In this document: positions 1 through 10,241 of the stretch, piece by piece
Position numbering within the stretch: the stretch's first letter is position 1
How the letters are laid out: every line of letters starts with the position of its first letter
DNA from: Linnemannia hyalina
Taxonomy: Eukaryota; Mortierellomycota; Mortierellomycetes; Mortierellales; Mortierellaceae
Assembly: GCA_019671135.1 (NCBI GenBank)
Contig: JAHRHY010000031.1
Span: 62,001 to 126,000, forward strand
Direction of reading: 5' to 3'
Length of the DNA: 64,000 bases
The notes under the pieces: model-generated
Told to the model about the DNA's origin: nothing
What the model saw: only the letters and a program-made list of their open reading frames with translations
Database searches by the model: none
Program-made: the position numbers and the translations under genes

Positions 1-2610
1 CGCATGGATGGAAGGACAGTCAGGATCGATGGCCGGGGAGATTTCGAGATTGACAACCGTTGGGTCGTTCCGCCCAACCCTTATCTGGCTGCAAAGTATG
101 GTGCCCATATCAATGTCGAGAGCTGCACCTCTTCCACTGCGGTCAAGTATCTTTACAAGTACGTCTACAAGGGTCATGATCGAGCCACTGTTGTGGTTCA
201 ACAGCCGGCACAAGACGGAGCTCAAGCCGAAGCCGGAGATCTACCTGTGCCAGAAGTCAACGAGATCATTGATTTCATCGACGGTCGCTATGTCTCTGCC
301 TCCGAGTCTTCTTGGGGCATATTCGGATTCCGCCTACACAGTGCCTATCCATCCGTCACCAGGTTGCATTTGCATCTTCCCGGCCAGTTCATGCACGCCT
401 TCCGCTCGGACGAACCCATCGCCGATGTCCTAGAGAGAGCCGCACTGGAGCGCAGTACGCTGACTGCATTCTTCGACTATAACCGCGACCATCCTGACGA
501 ACCGCCATCAAAGTACCACGACTTTCCTCAAACCCACGTTTACCTCAAGAGGGAAAAGCGATGGAAGCTCAGAGAGAGAGGATGTACAGTCGGCCGACTC
601 TTTTTTGTGCATGATACCGCAGGCGATCTGTTTTATTTGCGGTTGCTACTACTCTCGGTGCCAAGTCCTATATCGTTTGAGGGCCTAAGAACAGTCGAAA
701 ACGAGGTCCACCCCACGTTCAAGGCCGCCTGCATCGCCCTTGGCATGCTTCAAGATGATCGCGAGTGGGAGAACTGTCTTCGGGATGCCGCAGTCAGCCA
801 AACGGGATACCAACTCCGCTCCCTTTTTGCAAAGATTCTTGCCTTTTGCAACCCGACAAATCCTGCTCAGCTTTGGACCACCTTTCGCGATGCACTGTCT
901 GATGATCTCCGTCCAAGGGAACGTGACGCTACCAGCCTTGAGCAGCGACAATCCTTTGCAGACCAGCGTGCAAATGCTGCCTTGATCCACTTACAAGTTC
1001 TCCTGAGGAACCTCGGCAAGACTCTCCACGACTACGAAGGCATGCCCGAGCCCGTCATACTGGAGCAGCATGGTCCCAACGTAAATGCATTTATTGCAGA
1101 CGAGTTGAATTACCCTTTGCCCAGCGCAGAAGATTTCGCCATGATGGAGCAGTCACTCAACGCGAATCAGAGGGAAGCATACGACCGAATCAAGCACTCC
1201 TATGAGATGAACTCTTCCGAGGCGTACTTCATCGATGGTCCTGCAGGTACAGGAAAGACCTTCCTGTACTCCCTAATCCTGTCTATGGTCCGGTCGAATC
1301 GCGATATCGCTCTTGCCGTTGCTGGATCTGGAATCGCCGCATTACTCCTACAAGGCGGAAGAACCGCTCACTCGCGCTTTAAGATTCCCGTCCCTACCCA
1401 CGAGGATAGCGTTTGTTCAGTCAACCACAGGTCAGAAATTGCCAATCTTCTCATCCGGGCCAAGATCGTTGTCTGGGACGAGGCTCCGATGACGCATCGG
1501 CATATCTTTGAGGCTGTAGATCGCACTCTCAAAGACCTGATAAAGACTGTGGACCCTGCGAACGAACATCGTCCCTTTGGAGAAAAGCTCATGGTCTTTG
1601 GCGGCGACTTCAGGCAGATTCCTCCAGTCGTTAAGCAAGGCCGCAGAGAGGAAACCATTGGAGCCTGCTTTAAACGATCTCCACTCTGGGACCACATCCA
1701 ACACCTTCATCTTTCCGTCAACATGCGCCTCCTCAGAAATGCCGACGCTCCCGACATCGAGGAACAGACCGGGTTTGCAAACTGGCTTCTTCAAGTCGGA
1801 GAAGGTACTGTTCCTGGCCCGTCTCCAGACCACAGAATCTCCACCACCATCACACTTCCACCCCAGATGGTGATGCCAGCCAATGCCAACATTGGCGATC
1901 TCATTGCCAAGGTCTACCCTGATCTCCAGCACAATATTGGCAATGCCCAGTATCTCAATCAGCGCGCAGTGCTCTGTCCAACAAACGACAACGTCGATGA
2001 AGTCAACAACCACATCATGTCAGCCATACAAGGGGAATCAAGAGAGTTTCTCTCGCAGGACTCCATCATCGACAAAGAAGACGATAGGGTGGACGCTCTG
2101 TTTCCTATCGAGTTTCTGAACAGCCTCAAGTCGTCTTCGCTCCCTCCTCACTGCCTGAGATTGACCGTGGGTTGTCCTGTCATACTCCTTCGAAACCTCA
2201 TGCCACAGGAAGGACTTTGCAATGGCACGCGACTCATATGTACATCGCTCTCACGGTACGTCTTGGGAGCCACTATCATTACAGGAACACATGCCGGCAA
2301 TCACGTATTCCTTTCCCGCATCCCGATCTGCCCTTCTGACCTCGATATGCCGTTCAAGTTCCGACGACTCCAGTTCCCTATCCGACCCGCCTTTGCAATG
2401 ACGATCAACAAGTCCCAAGGTCAGACTTTAGACACCGTTGGTATCTATCTCAAGAAGCCGGTATTCGCCCATGGCCAACTGTACGTTGCCCTATCTCGAG
2501 TGACGAACAAGAACAACGTGCATGTGTTGATTGAGAGGGAGGGTCCCGATACACCATATGGCTGTACAACAAATGTTGTTTACCCAGAGATTCTTGCCCT
2601 GAGTGACTAA
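1..2610 (+). CDS. Helitron RepHel helicase, 5'-truncated by window edge
   Basis: This is the C-terminal part of a Helitron replication initiator-helicase; Helitrons move by rolling-circle transposition. The reading frame is open from the window start and has no real 5' end here. The first ~55 residues hold the end of the Rep region (YLYKYVYKGHD, the tyrosine-containing segment after the HUH motif, which lies outside the window). A PIF1-type SF1B helicase follows: Walker A GPAGTGKT near residue 415, Walker B VVWDEAP near 490, GGDFRQIPPV near 535, and the C-terminal motifs INKSQGQTLD and YVALSRV. The helicase is complete and uninterrupted to the stop, so this copy looks young. The matching 3' transposon end lies 120-150 bp downstream. 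The only uncertainty is the missing upstream half. Confidence 0.93.
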   Translation, partial: RMDGRTVRIDGRGDFEIDNRWVVPPNPYLAAKYGAHINVESCTSSTAVKYLYKYVYKGHDRATVVVQQPAQDGAQAEAGDLPVPEVNEIIDFIDGRYVSASESSWGIFGFRLHSAYPSVTRLHLHLPGQFMHAFRSDEPIADVLERAALERSTLTAFFDYNRDHPDEPPSKYHDFPQTHVYLKREKRWKLRERGCTVGRLFFVHDTAGDLFYLRLLLLSVPSPISFEGLRTVENEVHPTFKAACIALGMLQDDREWENCLRDAAVSQTGYQLRSLFAKILAFCNPTNPAQLWTTFRDALSDDLRPRERDATSLEQRQSFADQRANAALIHLQVLLRNLGKTLHDYEGMPEPVILEQHGPNVNAFIADELNYPLPSAEDFAMMEQSLNANQREAYDRIKHSYEMNSSEAYFIDGPAGTGKTFLYSLILSMVRSNRDIALAVAGSGIAALLLQGGRTAHSRFKIPVPTHEDSVCSVNHRSEIANLLIRAKIVVWDEAPMTHRHIFEAVDRTLKDLIKTVDPANEHRPFGEKLMVFGGDFRQIPPVVKQGRREETIGACFKRSPLWDHIQHLHLSVNMRLLRNADAPDIEEQTGFANWLLQVGEGTVPGPSPDHRISTTITLPPQMVMPANANIGDLIAKVYPDLQHNIGNAQYLNQRAVLCPTNDNVDEVNNHIMSAIQGESREFLSQDSIIDKEDDRVDALFPIEFLNSLKSSSLPPHCLRLTVGCPVILLRNLMPQEGLCNGTRLICTSLSRYVLGATIITGTHAGNHVFLSRIPICPSDLDMPFKFRRLQFPIRPAFAMTINKSQGQTLDTVGIYLKKPVFAHGQLYVALSRVTNKNNVHVLIEREGPDTPYGCTTNVVYPEILALSD

Positions 2611-2698
2611 AAAAAAATGACATAAGAAAAAAAAAAAGGAGGGTAGGGATCAAGGGAGACAGTGACAGACAGAAATAAATATTACCACATCCATTTCG

Positions 2699-2720
2699 CT
2701 TTTTTTTTTTTTTTTTTTTT
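2699..2720. repeat. poly-T tract in Helitron 3' region
   Basis: An uninterrupted run of about 22 T lies between the helicase stop and the terminal hairpin. Two shorter A-runs follow the stop codon at 2610-2640. Confidence 0.9.
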
Positions 2721-2731
2721 ACCCAACACCT

Positions 2732-2761
2732 CCGCGAGCGAAGCCGCGGGTACTATTCTAG
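2732..2761 (+). repeat. Helitron 3' terminus: hairpin plus CTAG
   Basis: A GC-rich hairpin (CCGCG at 2732-2736 pairing with CGCGG at 2745-2749) encloses GCGAAGC, itself a very stable DNA mini-hairpin with a GAA loop. Eight bases later comes CTAG (2758-2761), followed by host T. Hairpin, short spacer, CTRR and a T flank is the canonical Helitron 3' end, and it is correctly placed downstream of the RepHel gene. Confidence 0.85.
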
Positions 2762-2804
2762 TGTCTTATCAATTCGATTGTGCGTGACTAGCGTAAAAAT
2801 TTTC
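2762..2804 (+). repeat. 43-bp sequence repeated inverted at 11005-11047
   Basis: The 43 bases immediately after the Helitron CTAG end recur without mismatch on the opposite strand at 11005-11047. Both start with TGTCTTATC. The most economical reading is that this is the start of an LTR shared with the minus-strand gag-bearing element at 9.4-11.05 kb. After 2804 the sequence switches to an unrelated gypsy integrase. Confidence 0.8.
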
Positions 2805-4099
2805 AAGGCCATTTGGGTTTTGACAAAACCTATGCCGCCTTGCGTCGTTTTGCCTTCTGGCCTCGGATGTCTGTTGATACCCGTCAATATGTTGAGTCCT
2901 GTTCGAGCTGTCAACGCAACAACGCTGTACGCCGCCTCCCTGCTGGCTTACTCCGCCCCCTGGAGATCCCTGAGCAACGCTGGGACACTGTATCGATGGA
3001 CTTTGTCGTCAAACTCCCTATGACCGCTCGCAAGTTTGATGCCATCACCGTTTTTGTGGACAAGCTATCCAAGCAAGTTCACTTTGCACCAAGTCGAACC
3101 ACGGACACTGCTGTTGAGGTTGCCAATTGTTTTTTCAGTAACATCTTCCGTCTGCATGGGATGCCTAGCACCATTGTCTCGGATCGGGATACCAAATTCA
3201 CCAGCACCTTCTGGCGTCGTCTACAGGAGCGTCTAGGCACCAAGCTTGCCATGTCCTCGTCCTTCCACCCCCAGACTGATGGCCAATCCGAGAGAGCGAT
3301 TCAGACTCTAAAGACAATGCTGCGCGGCTTAGTCAATCACAAGCAAGACGACTGGGACCTTTATCTGCCGGCGGCCGAATTTGCATACAACAATGCAGTT
3401 CACTCCTCCACGGGTGTCTCGCCCTTCTTTTTGAACCACGGATTTCATCCCCGAGTGCCTGCCTCCCTCCTTGCTCCCGTCACCCCATCCTCCTCCTCAT
3501 TGGACTTTGACTCCTTTGTCTCGGCACAGCAGTCTGCCCTTGCTGAAGCCCGCGAGAGCCTTCTTGAGGCTCAAGACCAACAGATCAAGCACGCCGATGC
3601 TCATCGACGACCCCACTCCTATCAGGTTGGCGATCAAGTCTTACTTAGCACCGAGCACATTACCACGGCCTACGACTCTAACCGCCCTGCTGCTTCCCTT
3701 CAAGCTCGCTTTTTTGACCCTTTCACGCTTCTTCAGCAACGCTCACCAGTGTCCTTTCAGGTTGAGCTCCCACCCACCATGCGCATTCATGATGTCTTTC
3801 ACGTCGACCGGTTTAAACCCTTTATTCCATCACCGGAATCTCTCGGTCGCCGCTCCTTGCCACCTCCCGAGCCCGAGATTGTTAACGGTGAGGTCGAGTA
3901 CGAGGTTGAAGCTATTCTGGCACACAGATCAAGACGAAGAAGGATGGAGTTCCTTATCAAGTGGGCGGGTTATGACGCGGCCAAAGACTCCACCTGGGAG
4001 CCACTCAAGGACTTAACCAACTCGCCCGATATTCTTTACAAGTACTGTCAGGAGCATGGACTTCTTTTTTTATTAGGGGAAGGTGTAACACGATTGTAG
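2805..4099 (+). CDS. Ty3/gypsy polyprotein C-terminal fragment (integrase, chromodomain)
   Basis: This is the last ~430 residues of a chromovirus-type Ty3/gypsy pol gene. It shows the end of the H2C2 zinc-binding region (CxxC in ESCSSCQRN), an integrase core with DFVVKLP, VSDRDTKF and the E-bearing SFHPQTDGQSERAIQT segment, a GPY/F-like region, and a C-terminal chromodomain (EYEVEAIL, FLIKWAGYD, STWEPLKDL). Protease, RT and RNase H are missing: the left edge at 2805 joins directly to the 43-bp repeat. A purine tract (AGGGGAAGG, 4075-4083) abuts the LTR, and the ORF stop falls inside the LTR. It is therefore a truncated element that cannot move alone. Confidence 0.9.
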
Positions 4100-4378
4100 A
4101 TTGCCTTCTGCTTTTGGCTGCCTTGTTCCTTACTTCCTTGTTAATATCTTGTGTGTCTGTCTTACACACTACCCCTGCTTATTATTACCTTACCATCATC
4201 CCTCATACCATAGACGTATAAATACCCTGTCCATTCTGTACAATAAACCTCATTCCTTCTTGCCCTTTCCTCTTGTCCCTACACCCTCTTGTCTCTTTCC
4301 CTTGCTATTCTCCTTGCCTCTTGTCTTCCTTCCTTGTCCTCACCCTTGCCTCTTCTCTCTTGCTCTGCTCCTATTACA
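4084..4378 (+). repeat. 3' LTR of the gypsy fragment
   Basis: It runs from TGTAACACG to CTATTACA (TG...CA, 295 bp), directly after a polypurine tract. It contains a TATA-like TATAAATACC and an AATAAA signal, as do the other gypsy LTRs in the window, but its sequence is otherwise a different family from the 5483-5722 LTR. Confidence 0.82.
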
Positions 4379-5449
4379 GTCATCTGGCCAAAAGTCAAGT
4401 ATCCTGGGCTATACAAAGAAGTGGAGAAAGGTCTTTTAATGCTCTATCATCTTGCCAAAGGAGTATCTATGGATGCAATGGAGCCACACATGCCAAAAAG
4501 TAGTTTCCATGCAATGCACTCTGTCTTTTACAAGAAAGAATATACTTTGCACAATAAGTACATTACCAACTGTATTGCCACTATGTTCTCCACAATCAAA
4601 ATACGCCTATTGTCTGCAAAGGTAAAAAATCCTCCATTATTTACGCATATCACCTTGCATCTTGATGGTCATGATACAAGATCAACATACAAAGGTGAGA
4701 GCAGTGCTGATATGTACTCTTACAAGCTGAAAAAGTCAGGATTACGCACACAGGTAGCAATGGATTGTAATGGCATGGCCTTATTTGTCTCCAAATCTGC
4801 ATCTTGCAAGAACAATGCCGATGGAACAATGCTGCTGATGATGAAGTTGGACAAGAGAGAGCATGAGTTGGATTGCATTGCTCTCGATGGAGGGTATCCA
4901 CAGTTCTTGAGGAGGCTTGTAGATGAGTCTGACACTCTCACACTCCAAAATTTCGCTCATCCATACCGCAAAAAGAAGAATAAGGACCTTACACAGGAAG
5001 AAGCATTCTACAACTCCACCTTTGGTAGTTTCCGCTCTCAGATGGAGTCTCTATTTGCTGATCTTGGTTCCACATTTGAGAAGCACAACAATCGTGCTCC
5101 AGTCTTGGTGGATAAGAAACAGACATATAATTTGCAGTTGAAGTTGTCTTTGCTTCTCTTGAACATGAAAAAGATGGTTGCTTTGTTGGCGATTTCTGTG
5201 GAACCAATTCATACAGCTTGGCTGCGTGGAGGATTCGAGTATCCAACAACAGAGAATGATGTTGAGCAACCAATGGAATATGTTGATGTTGGTGCACTGA
5301 TGGAGGATGGTAATACAATGGCAAAACTGCAGGAGGAATTCCTTGCTTTTGAGCTTCGTGATGGTGTTGATGAGGACCAGTCCTCTGATGAGGACACACC
5401 AATGGATCCACCAGTAATACTGCAACGCGGCCTTTCCATTGCGCTTTGA
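4379..5449 (+). pseudogene. DDE_4 (Harbinger/IS5-like) transposase fragment
   Basis: The reading frame after the LTR encodes a DDE_Tnp_4-like transposase: LDGHDTRSTYKG with the first Asp, a DGGYP segment with the second Asp, and a conserved block FNSTFG-like (YNSTFGSFRSQMES) followed by LSLLLLNMKK. An acidic tail ends in a normal stop. The ORF upstream of 4379 is LTR sequence, so the N-terminus is lost. The join at the LTR edge suggests the gypsy element inserted into, or was recombined onto, this gene. Family call from motifs; the exact superfamily is uncertain. Confidence 0.7.
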
Positions 5450-5482
5450 GGTACAAAGCAGCAATTAATGGATGTTGATAAT

Positions 5483-5722
5483 TGTCACAGTATTATAATC
5501 TGTTGTGACCCTAGATCATTAGCGTCATCTAACCACTGTCTCATCTAACCACATTATCACCTAATTACATCCCCATCTAACCACATCACCACCTCACCAC
5601 ATCACCACCATCCTGGAGCCCATAGCCTAGCACACATAAATACCCTGGCTCCCCTGTACAATAAACACCATCCGTTTCTGCCTCCTGCTCTTGTCTATCA
5701 CCCTTCTTCTGTTGCTATTACA
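5483..5722 (+). repeat. 5' LTR of second gypsy element, 240 bp
   Basis: It starts TGTCACAG and ends GCTATTACA, and a second 240-bp copy lies at 12308-12547. It has CATAAATACC (TATA-like) and AATAAA. Immediately downstream, TGGTAGCAAAAG (5723) is a candidate tRNA primer-binding site. Confidence 0.85.
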
Positions 5723-5911
5723 TGGTAGCAAAAGTAACTTCGATCCATACCCCTCTGCCCTGATCTGTCAAATTTTCTGTTCCTGCTCCAGCTCCGTTCC
5801 TGTCTACCCATATTTTATTTTCTCTTTCCACACGTACAGCTCTCTCCTCCTTTTACCATATCCCTACTATCCTTTTTTATTTTCTTACTTTTCTGCACCC
5901 TTCCGGCTCTT

Positions 5912-6970
5912 ATGTCTGCTACCGACGAAATTCGCCAGCTCGCCTCTGGCCTTACTGACGAGGCCAGGACCAGGATTGAAACCCTCCTTGCAAGCCTTAC
6001 TCCCCTACCTCCTGCTCCAACCCAACTCGAACAAGAGGCTGCCTGCCGCGATGTTGCCCGCACCCTCCATAAAATCCTTAAGCCTCAGACCCCCTCTCCT
6101 TACGCTGGCGCGATCGACGCCGATGCCTGTCATAACTTCATCGACAATCAAGAGGAGTATTATGAGGTCGTCAACCTTGCATCCGCTGAATGGGTCCAGT
6201 ATACGGCCCTTAACCTCACTGATGATGCGAAATCGTGGTGGAGATCAAGCGGCCTTACCATTCGCAGCTCCTGGGACGACTTCAAACAAGCCTTCCTCAA
6301 CTTTCACACCCCGCCCAATGCCGCCGTCGCTGCTCTTTCGGCTCTTGAGTCTTTACGACAAGGCAAGCGTACAGTCGCCGCCTACACCCACGAATTCCGC
6401 CGCCTTCGCCGTCGAGTTCCCTCCCTTGACAATACTACCGCCTTGCACTGGTACAAAAAAGGCCTCGAAAAAGAAACCAGCAAGGAGGTTATGCTTCGCC
6501 AGCCGGAGACCTTGGATATTGCCATTACTCAAGCCACTCTGGTTCACTCCATCCTCTACCCTGACGGGCCCACTGGTCCCAAGCCCATTGTTCAACAATC
6601 CAGCGATATGGAGATCGACACCCTCCATGTTGCTATCAACAACCTCTCCGCACAAGTCAGCTACCTTTCGCGCCGATCCGGCTACAACCACAGCCAGCAC
6701 AACACCAAACCCTTTATCTACAACCCCAATACCCACTACAAACCCGGCGGTCCTCTTCCTCCCAAGCTATCACAAGAAGAGAAAGACTACCTCTACAAGA
6801 ATGGTGGCTGCTACAAGTGCCGTAAACTTGGCCACCTTGGGCCCGATTGCAGGACTTTCCCTTCGACTTCACGCCCGGCACGACAGTTCAACAATATCGA
6901 GGTTGCCGACACCCCAACCCCTCAACAGGCTACTTCCCAGGCTCAGTCGGGAAAAGCCAACAGCAACTAG
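5912..6970 (+). CDS. gag: Ty3/gypsy Gag
   Basis: A 352-residue capsid/nucleocapsid protein. The middle has a retrotransposon gag domain (WVQYTALNLTDDAKSWW, then WDDFKQAFLNFHTP and VAAYTHEFRRL), and the C-terminus has one CCHC zinc knuckle (CYKCRKLGHLGPDC) for RNA packaging. The first ATG after the LTR leader is at 5912, about 190 bp past the candidate primer site. Gag ends at TAG 6968-6970 and overlaps the pol frame. The stop sits inside the predicted frameshift stem-loop, so most ribosomes would make Gag only and a minority Gag-Pol. The first 88 bases recur in the rearranged copy at 12737-12824. Confidence 0.9.
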   Translation: MSATDEIRQLASGLTDEARTRIETLLASLTPLPPAPTQLEQEAACRDVARTLHKILKPQTPSPYAGAIDADACHNFIDNQEEYYEVVNLASAEWVQYTALNLTDDAKSWWRSSGLTIRSSWDDFKQAFLNFHTPPNAAVAALSALESLRQGKRTVAAYTHEFRRLRRRVPSLDNTTALHWYKKGLEKETSKEVMLRQPETLDIAITQATLVHSILYPDGPTGPKPIVQQSSDMEIDTLHVAINNLSAQVSYLSRRSGYNHSQHNTKPFIYNPNTHYKPGGPLPPKLSQEEKDYLYKNGGCYKCRKLGHLGPDCRTFPSTSRPARQFNNIEVADTPTPQQATSQAQSGKANSN

Positions 6971-7020
6971 AAGATGTCCAGGTTATAGTTGCTGCTGCCC
7001 CCTCCTCTGCTCCTCTGGAC
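6949..7020 (+). promoter_or_regulatory. -1 ribosomal frameshift site with predicted pseudoknot (gag-pol)
   Basis: The heptamer GGGAAAA (6949-6955) is in the gag frame as G GGA AAA, a standard X XXY YYZ slippery site, and a -1 slip enters the pol frame exactly. Five bases later a 9-bp perfect stem forms (CAGCAACTA 6961-6969 with TAGTTGCTG 6986-6994). Loop bases GTCCAG (6976-6981) can pair with CTGGAC (7015-7020), giving an H-type pseudoknot. Seen in sequence; function inferred. Confidence 0.78.
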
Positions 7021-8912
7021 CAGAGGAGTAAGCCTCTTTCTTCAGATAAGTTTTCCTCTTTTTCTTTTTCGAATAAACGACTTTCTCTGCCCAAAGACCT
7101 TGCTCCTCTCCCCTCCCCCGCTGCCATTACACTTGTTGATCCCTCGCCCCCTGTCCCTTCTCCCATTATCATTGAGCTCCCCGCTGTATGCACCTCCCCT
7201 GTTCAAGAGGGGGCTGGATTGGCTGCTACAGTGGACCTGGACCCACCTTTGTCGCCTCTCGTTCTAGCCCCCACGTCTGGTTCGTCTGTTCCATCTACCA
7301 CGCCCGTGCCTGAGACCGTACCTGTCTTTTCCACAATGACCAAGAGCAAAATCCGCCGGTTGCGAAAAAGGGGCATTGGTGTGTCTACGTTCACTGCCGA
7401 GCAAGCCAAGACTACCCTCCTCACCTTTGTCTGCAATGTTAATGGTCACTCCGCTCGGATCCTCATCGACGGTGGAGCTCAAGGCAACGTCATCAGCTCT
7501 TCTTTTGTAAAGCGACATCAAATTCCTCTTCACTCTTCTTCTCCCATCCCCATTGTCCTCCCCGACGGATCTCGCTCCTTCTCTGCCCACACCGCCCACA
7601 TCACCTTTGCACGACAACAATACTCCACCACTCTCGATCCCCTCGTCTACCCTTTAAAGAGCTACGACCTCCTCCTTGGCAAACCTTGGCTCACACAAAC
7701 CAACCCTCTCATCAACTGGCGAACCAACAACCTCCGCATCCGCTACAACGACATCGACATAGACTGGGACTGTACCGGCTTTCAGTCATCTTCCATCAGC
7801 ACTCGCACTCGCGGCCTTCTCCTCTCCCACATCCACTTCTACACAGAGGCAACAACCCCCGGCAGCGAAATATACCTTGCCCTCATTCGTTCCAACGACA
7901 AAGACAACGACAAAGACAACAACAACAATAACGACAATGATAATGACCAGCCCACCTCTAACCAACAACTGCCCTCGATCACTCCCATCACACCACAACC
8001 ACCTCCCTCTCTTCCCCCTGACATCCACTCCATTGTTCACGACGAGTTCCCCGACGTTTTTCCCTCTTCACTTCCTTCTGGTCTACCTCCGGACCGTGGA
8101 GATGCCATGCGCATCGAAACGGACCCGAGCGCTGACCCTCCTTTCAAGCCCGTTATTCGTTTGTCTATTGCAGAGTTGGACGAATTGAAGAAGCAACTTG
8201 ATGAGTTACTCTCTAAAAAACTCATCAAGCCCAGCACTTCTCCCTACGGCGCCCCAGTGCTCTTTGTCAAGAAGGCCGACGGTTCTCTACGTATGTGTGT
8301 TGACTATCGTGGTCTCAACCGCATTACAAGAAAGAACCGCCATCCCTTACCTAGAATTGATGAGTTGATCGACCGTTTTCGGGGCGCAAAGTACTTTACC
8401 AAGTTGGACTTAATCTCGGGGTATCATCAACAACGCATCTATGAGCCTCACACTCATAAGACTGCCTTCCGTTGTCGATACGGGCACTTTGAGTTCAACG
8501 TCGTCCCCTTTGGCCTCACCAACGCCCCAGCCTCCTTCTCCAACATGATGCTCAAGGTCCTTGATCCCGTCCTTGACAAGTGGGTGGTCGTCTATCTTGA
8601 CGATATTCTGATATACTCCAAGACCAAGGCCGAACATCTCCGTCATATTCCCAGTGTTCTCTCTCTCCTCCGCCAGCACGGTCTCTATGCAAAGTTGAGC
8701 AAGTGCTCCTTTATGCAAGAAGAGACTGAGTTCCTCGGTCATGTCATTACCAAGGATGGTTTACACACCAATGCCGGTCTTGTTCGCGCCATTCGAGAGT
8801 GGCCTCGCCCAACAAAACAAAAGGACGTTCAACAGTTCATTGGGTTAGCCCAGTTCTACCAGCAGTATATCCACAATTTTGCTGACATCGCTCTTCCCCT
8901 CACGTCTCTACT
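6955..8912 (+). CDS. pol: Ty3/gypsy Pol (protease, reverse transcriptase), 3'-truncated
   Basis: Expressed by -1 frameshift from gag (the frame is open from 6847). After a proline/serine-rich linker it encodes an aspartic protease (LIDGGAQGN, where many relatives have D-S/T-G), then a low-complexity Asn/Asp stretch. The reverse transcriptase follows, with KKADGSLRMCVDYRGLN, FTKLDLISGYHQ, PFGLTNAPASF and the catalytic YLDDIL. The RNase H region is reached (FLGHVITKDGL, FIGLAQFYQQYI) but is cut at about 8912 by a copy of the 496-bp repeat. RNase H and integrase are missing. A chromodomain tail of possibly the same or a related element lies inverted at 11392-11815, so this locus has been rearranged. 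Confidence 0.9.
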
Positions 8913-9408
8913 AGGAGGCCTTTCAGGTCCAAGTTATCATATGGTGTTTGTTACATCTCTGTAGATCTCGACAATATCCATAGCGACTATGGGATGAGAA
9001 TGTATATATGATACCAAGCATATAAGACAACCATTGTAACATTTTTTGTTCAACTATCCTACTAAACACCAACCTATTCTCCAAACAACAAAGTCTTCTT
9101 ATTTTTCGCACACCACACTCTTGAATATGTCCATCTACTATTAACCTGTAACCCTCACTGCAAGATTCGCCAGAGTAGTTCTTGTATGTCATCATCTAAA
9201 GCACTTGTACTCTCAACTGTATCTTTGGGGCGAAATACAGGGGAGAGATTACATTTTAAAAAAACATGTGCTGTCTATTGCTATTTTATTCTGTGTTCTG
9301 TTGCCCACTATGAAGAGATATGTCAGTTATGGAAGTAAACACTCCGTTCCTTGGGCTTTGGATATTTTTTATATGCCTTTTTATATCCTCTGCACATGAA
9401 GGGGCCGC
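8913..9408 (+). mobile_element. 496-bp repeat, copy 1 (MITE-like)
   Basis: One of three near-identical copies (others 11816-12307, and 12825-13320 inverted). The ends are imperfect inverted repeats: left AGGAGGCCTTTCACGT, right (reverse strand) GCGGCCCCTTCATGT. It sits exactly between the broken gypsy pol and the minus-strand gag-like gene. It encodes no recognisable protein; short ORFs of 64 and 90 codons run through it on opposite strands and are probably chance. No target duplication was found. Confidence 0.7.
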
Positions 9409-10241
9409 TTGTACGATTCACCTCGTTCTAACCCCATCTTGATCACCTTCTCAACCTCATCTGTTCTCTCAGTCTGCGTCATAGCACTCTCCACAAACAC
9501 TTTCTCGCATCTCGCCCACGGCCACTTTCCTTCAGGGTCACGACTCAAGACTGCATTCATGGCATCAGACGCTTTGCGATCCATATTCGCCAAGCACAAC
9601 AACCTTGAACATCTCTCATCGAACCCGCCCGTCGTGAACTTTGTTACTTCTATTCTATGGAATTCGTACAGGAACTCTCGGACGTTGGTAATCAAGGGAC
9701 CGTGGATCTTGATGTCAAGAACAGGAAGCAGATGAGCCTCGACCAACCGATGGTAACGCGGAAACTCATTCGACAACTTGATCTCGTCAATCTTTCCACC
9801 CTTCTTAACCCCCAACTCCTCATTCTCCTCTCTGGTCACAACACTAGAGAATGCCGTCCTCCCCATGGACCTCTCAGCACTCTCTAGGTCATCCAGCATG
9901 ACATTCCACTCGTTCATCGCGGTCTTGGCCTCAGCGATCTGACGTGTTAGTTCCGCCAACTTTGGTCGCTCCTGGTCGCCCTCCTCTTGGCTCAACCCTT
10001 GGATGCGCGCGGCTAACTGCATCTTCTGTCTCGTCAACGTCGCCAGTTGCATCGAATACTCCTTCATCTTTCCTCTGGCTGCATGGGCATCCATAAAGTC
10101 AGAGCCAACAGTCTCCTGCATGTCAACATCAACGTCCATGCCTGCTCCCTCATCTCGTCCCGACGTCAAGGTAAGTGCATCTAACGCACCAACAACCTTA
10201 TTGCCAACGTCCTCGTTCTTCTTTGCCGTATTCGCTGCCAT
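9409..10241 (-). CDS. Gag-like retrotransposon protein, 3'-truncated
   Basis: An ORF of about 280 codons starting MAANTAKKNEDVG. It has a charged coiled-coil-like middle (residues ~60-110, MQLAARIQ, LAELTRQIAEAKTAMNEW) and then a capsid-type gag core (FPRYHRLVEAHLLPV, WPWARCEKVFVESAMT, ending GESYK). GESYK followed by a Tyr/Arg motif is typical of fungal Ty3-type Gag. The ORF runs into copy 1 of the 496-bp repeat, which supplies its last seven codons, so the nucleocapsid knuckle and pol are lost. It probably belongs to a minus-strand element whose LTR is the candidate at 10689-11047. Confidence 0.65.

Noticed and set aside
8923..9195. 90-codon ORF conserved in all three 496-bp repeats
   Set aside because: Conserved only because the whole repeat is nearly identical; it runs over both the element and its flank and has no recognisable motif.
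9205..9399. Short plus-strand ORF MYSQLYLWGEIQGRD in the 496-bp repeat
   Set aside because: Chance frame, not supported by start context or homology.
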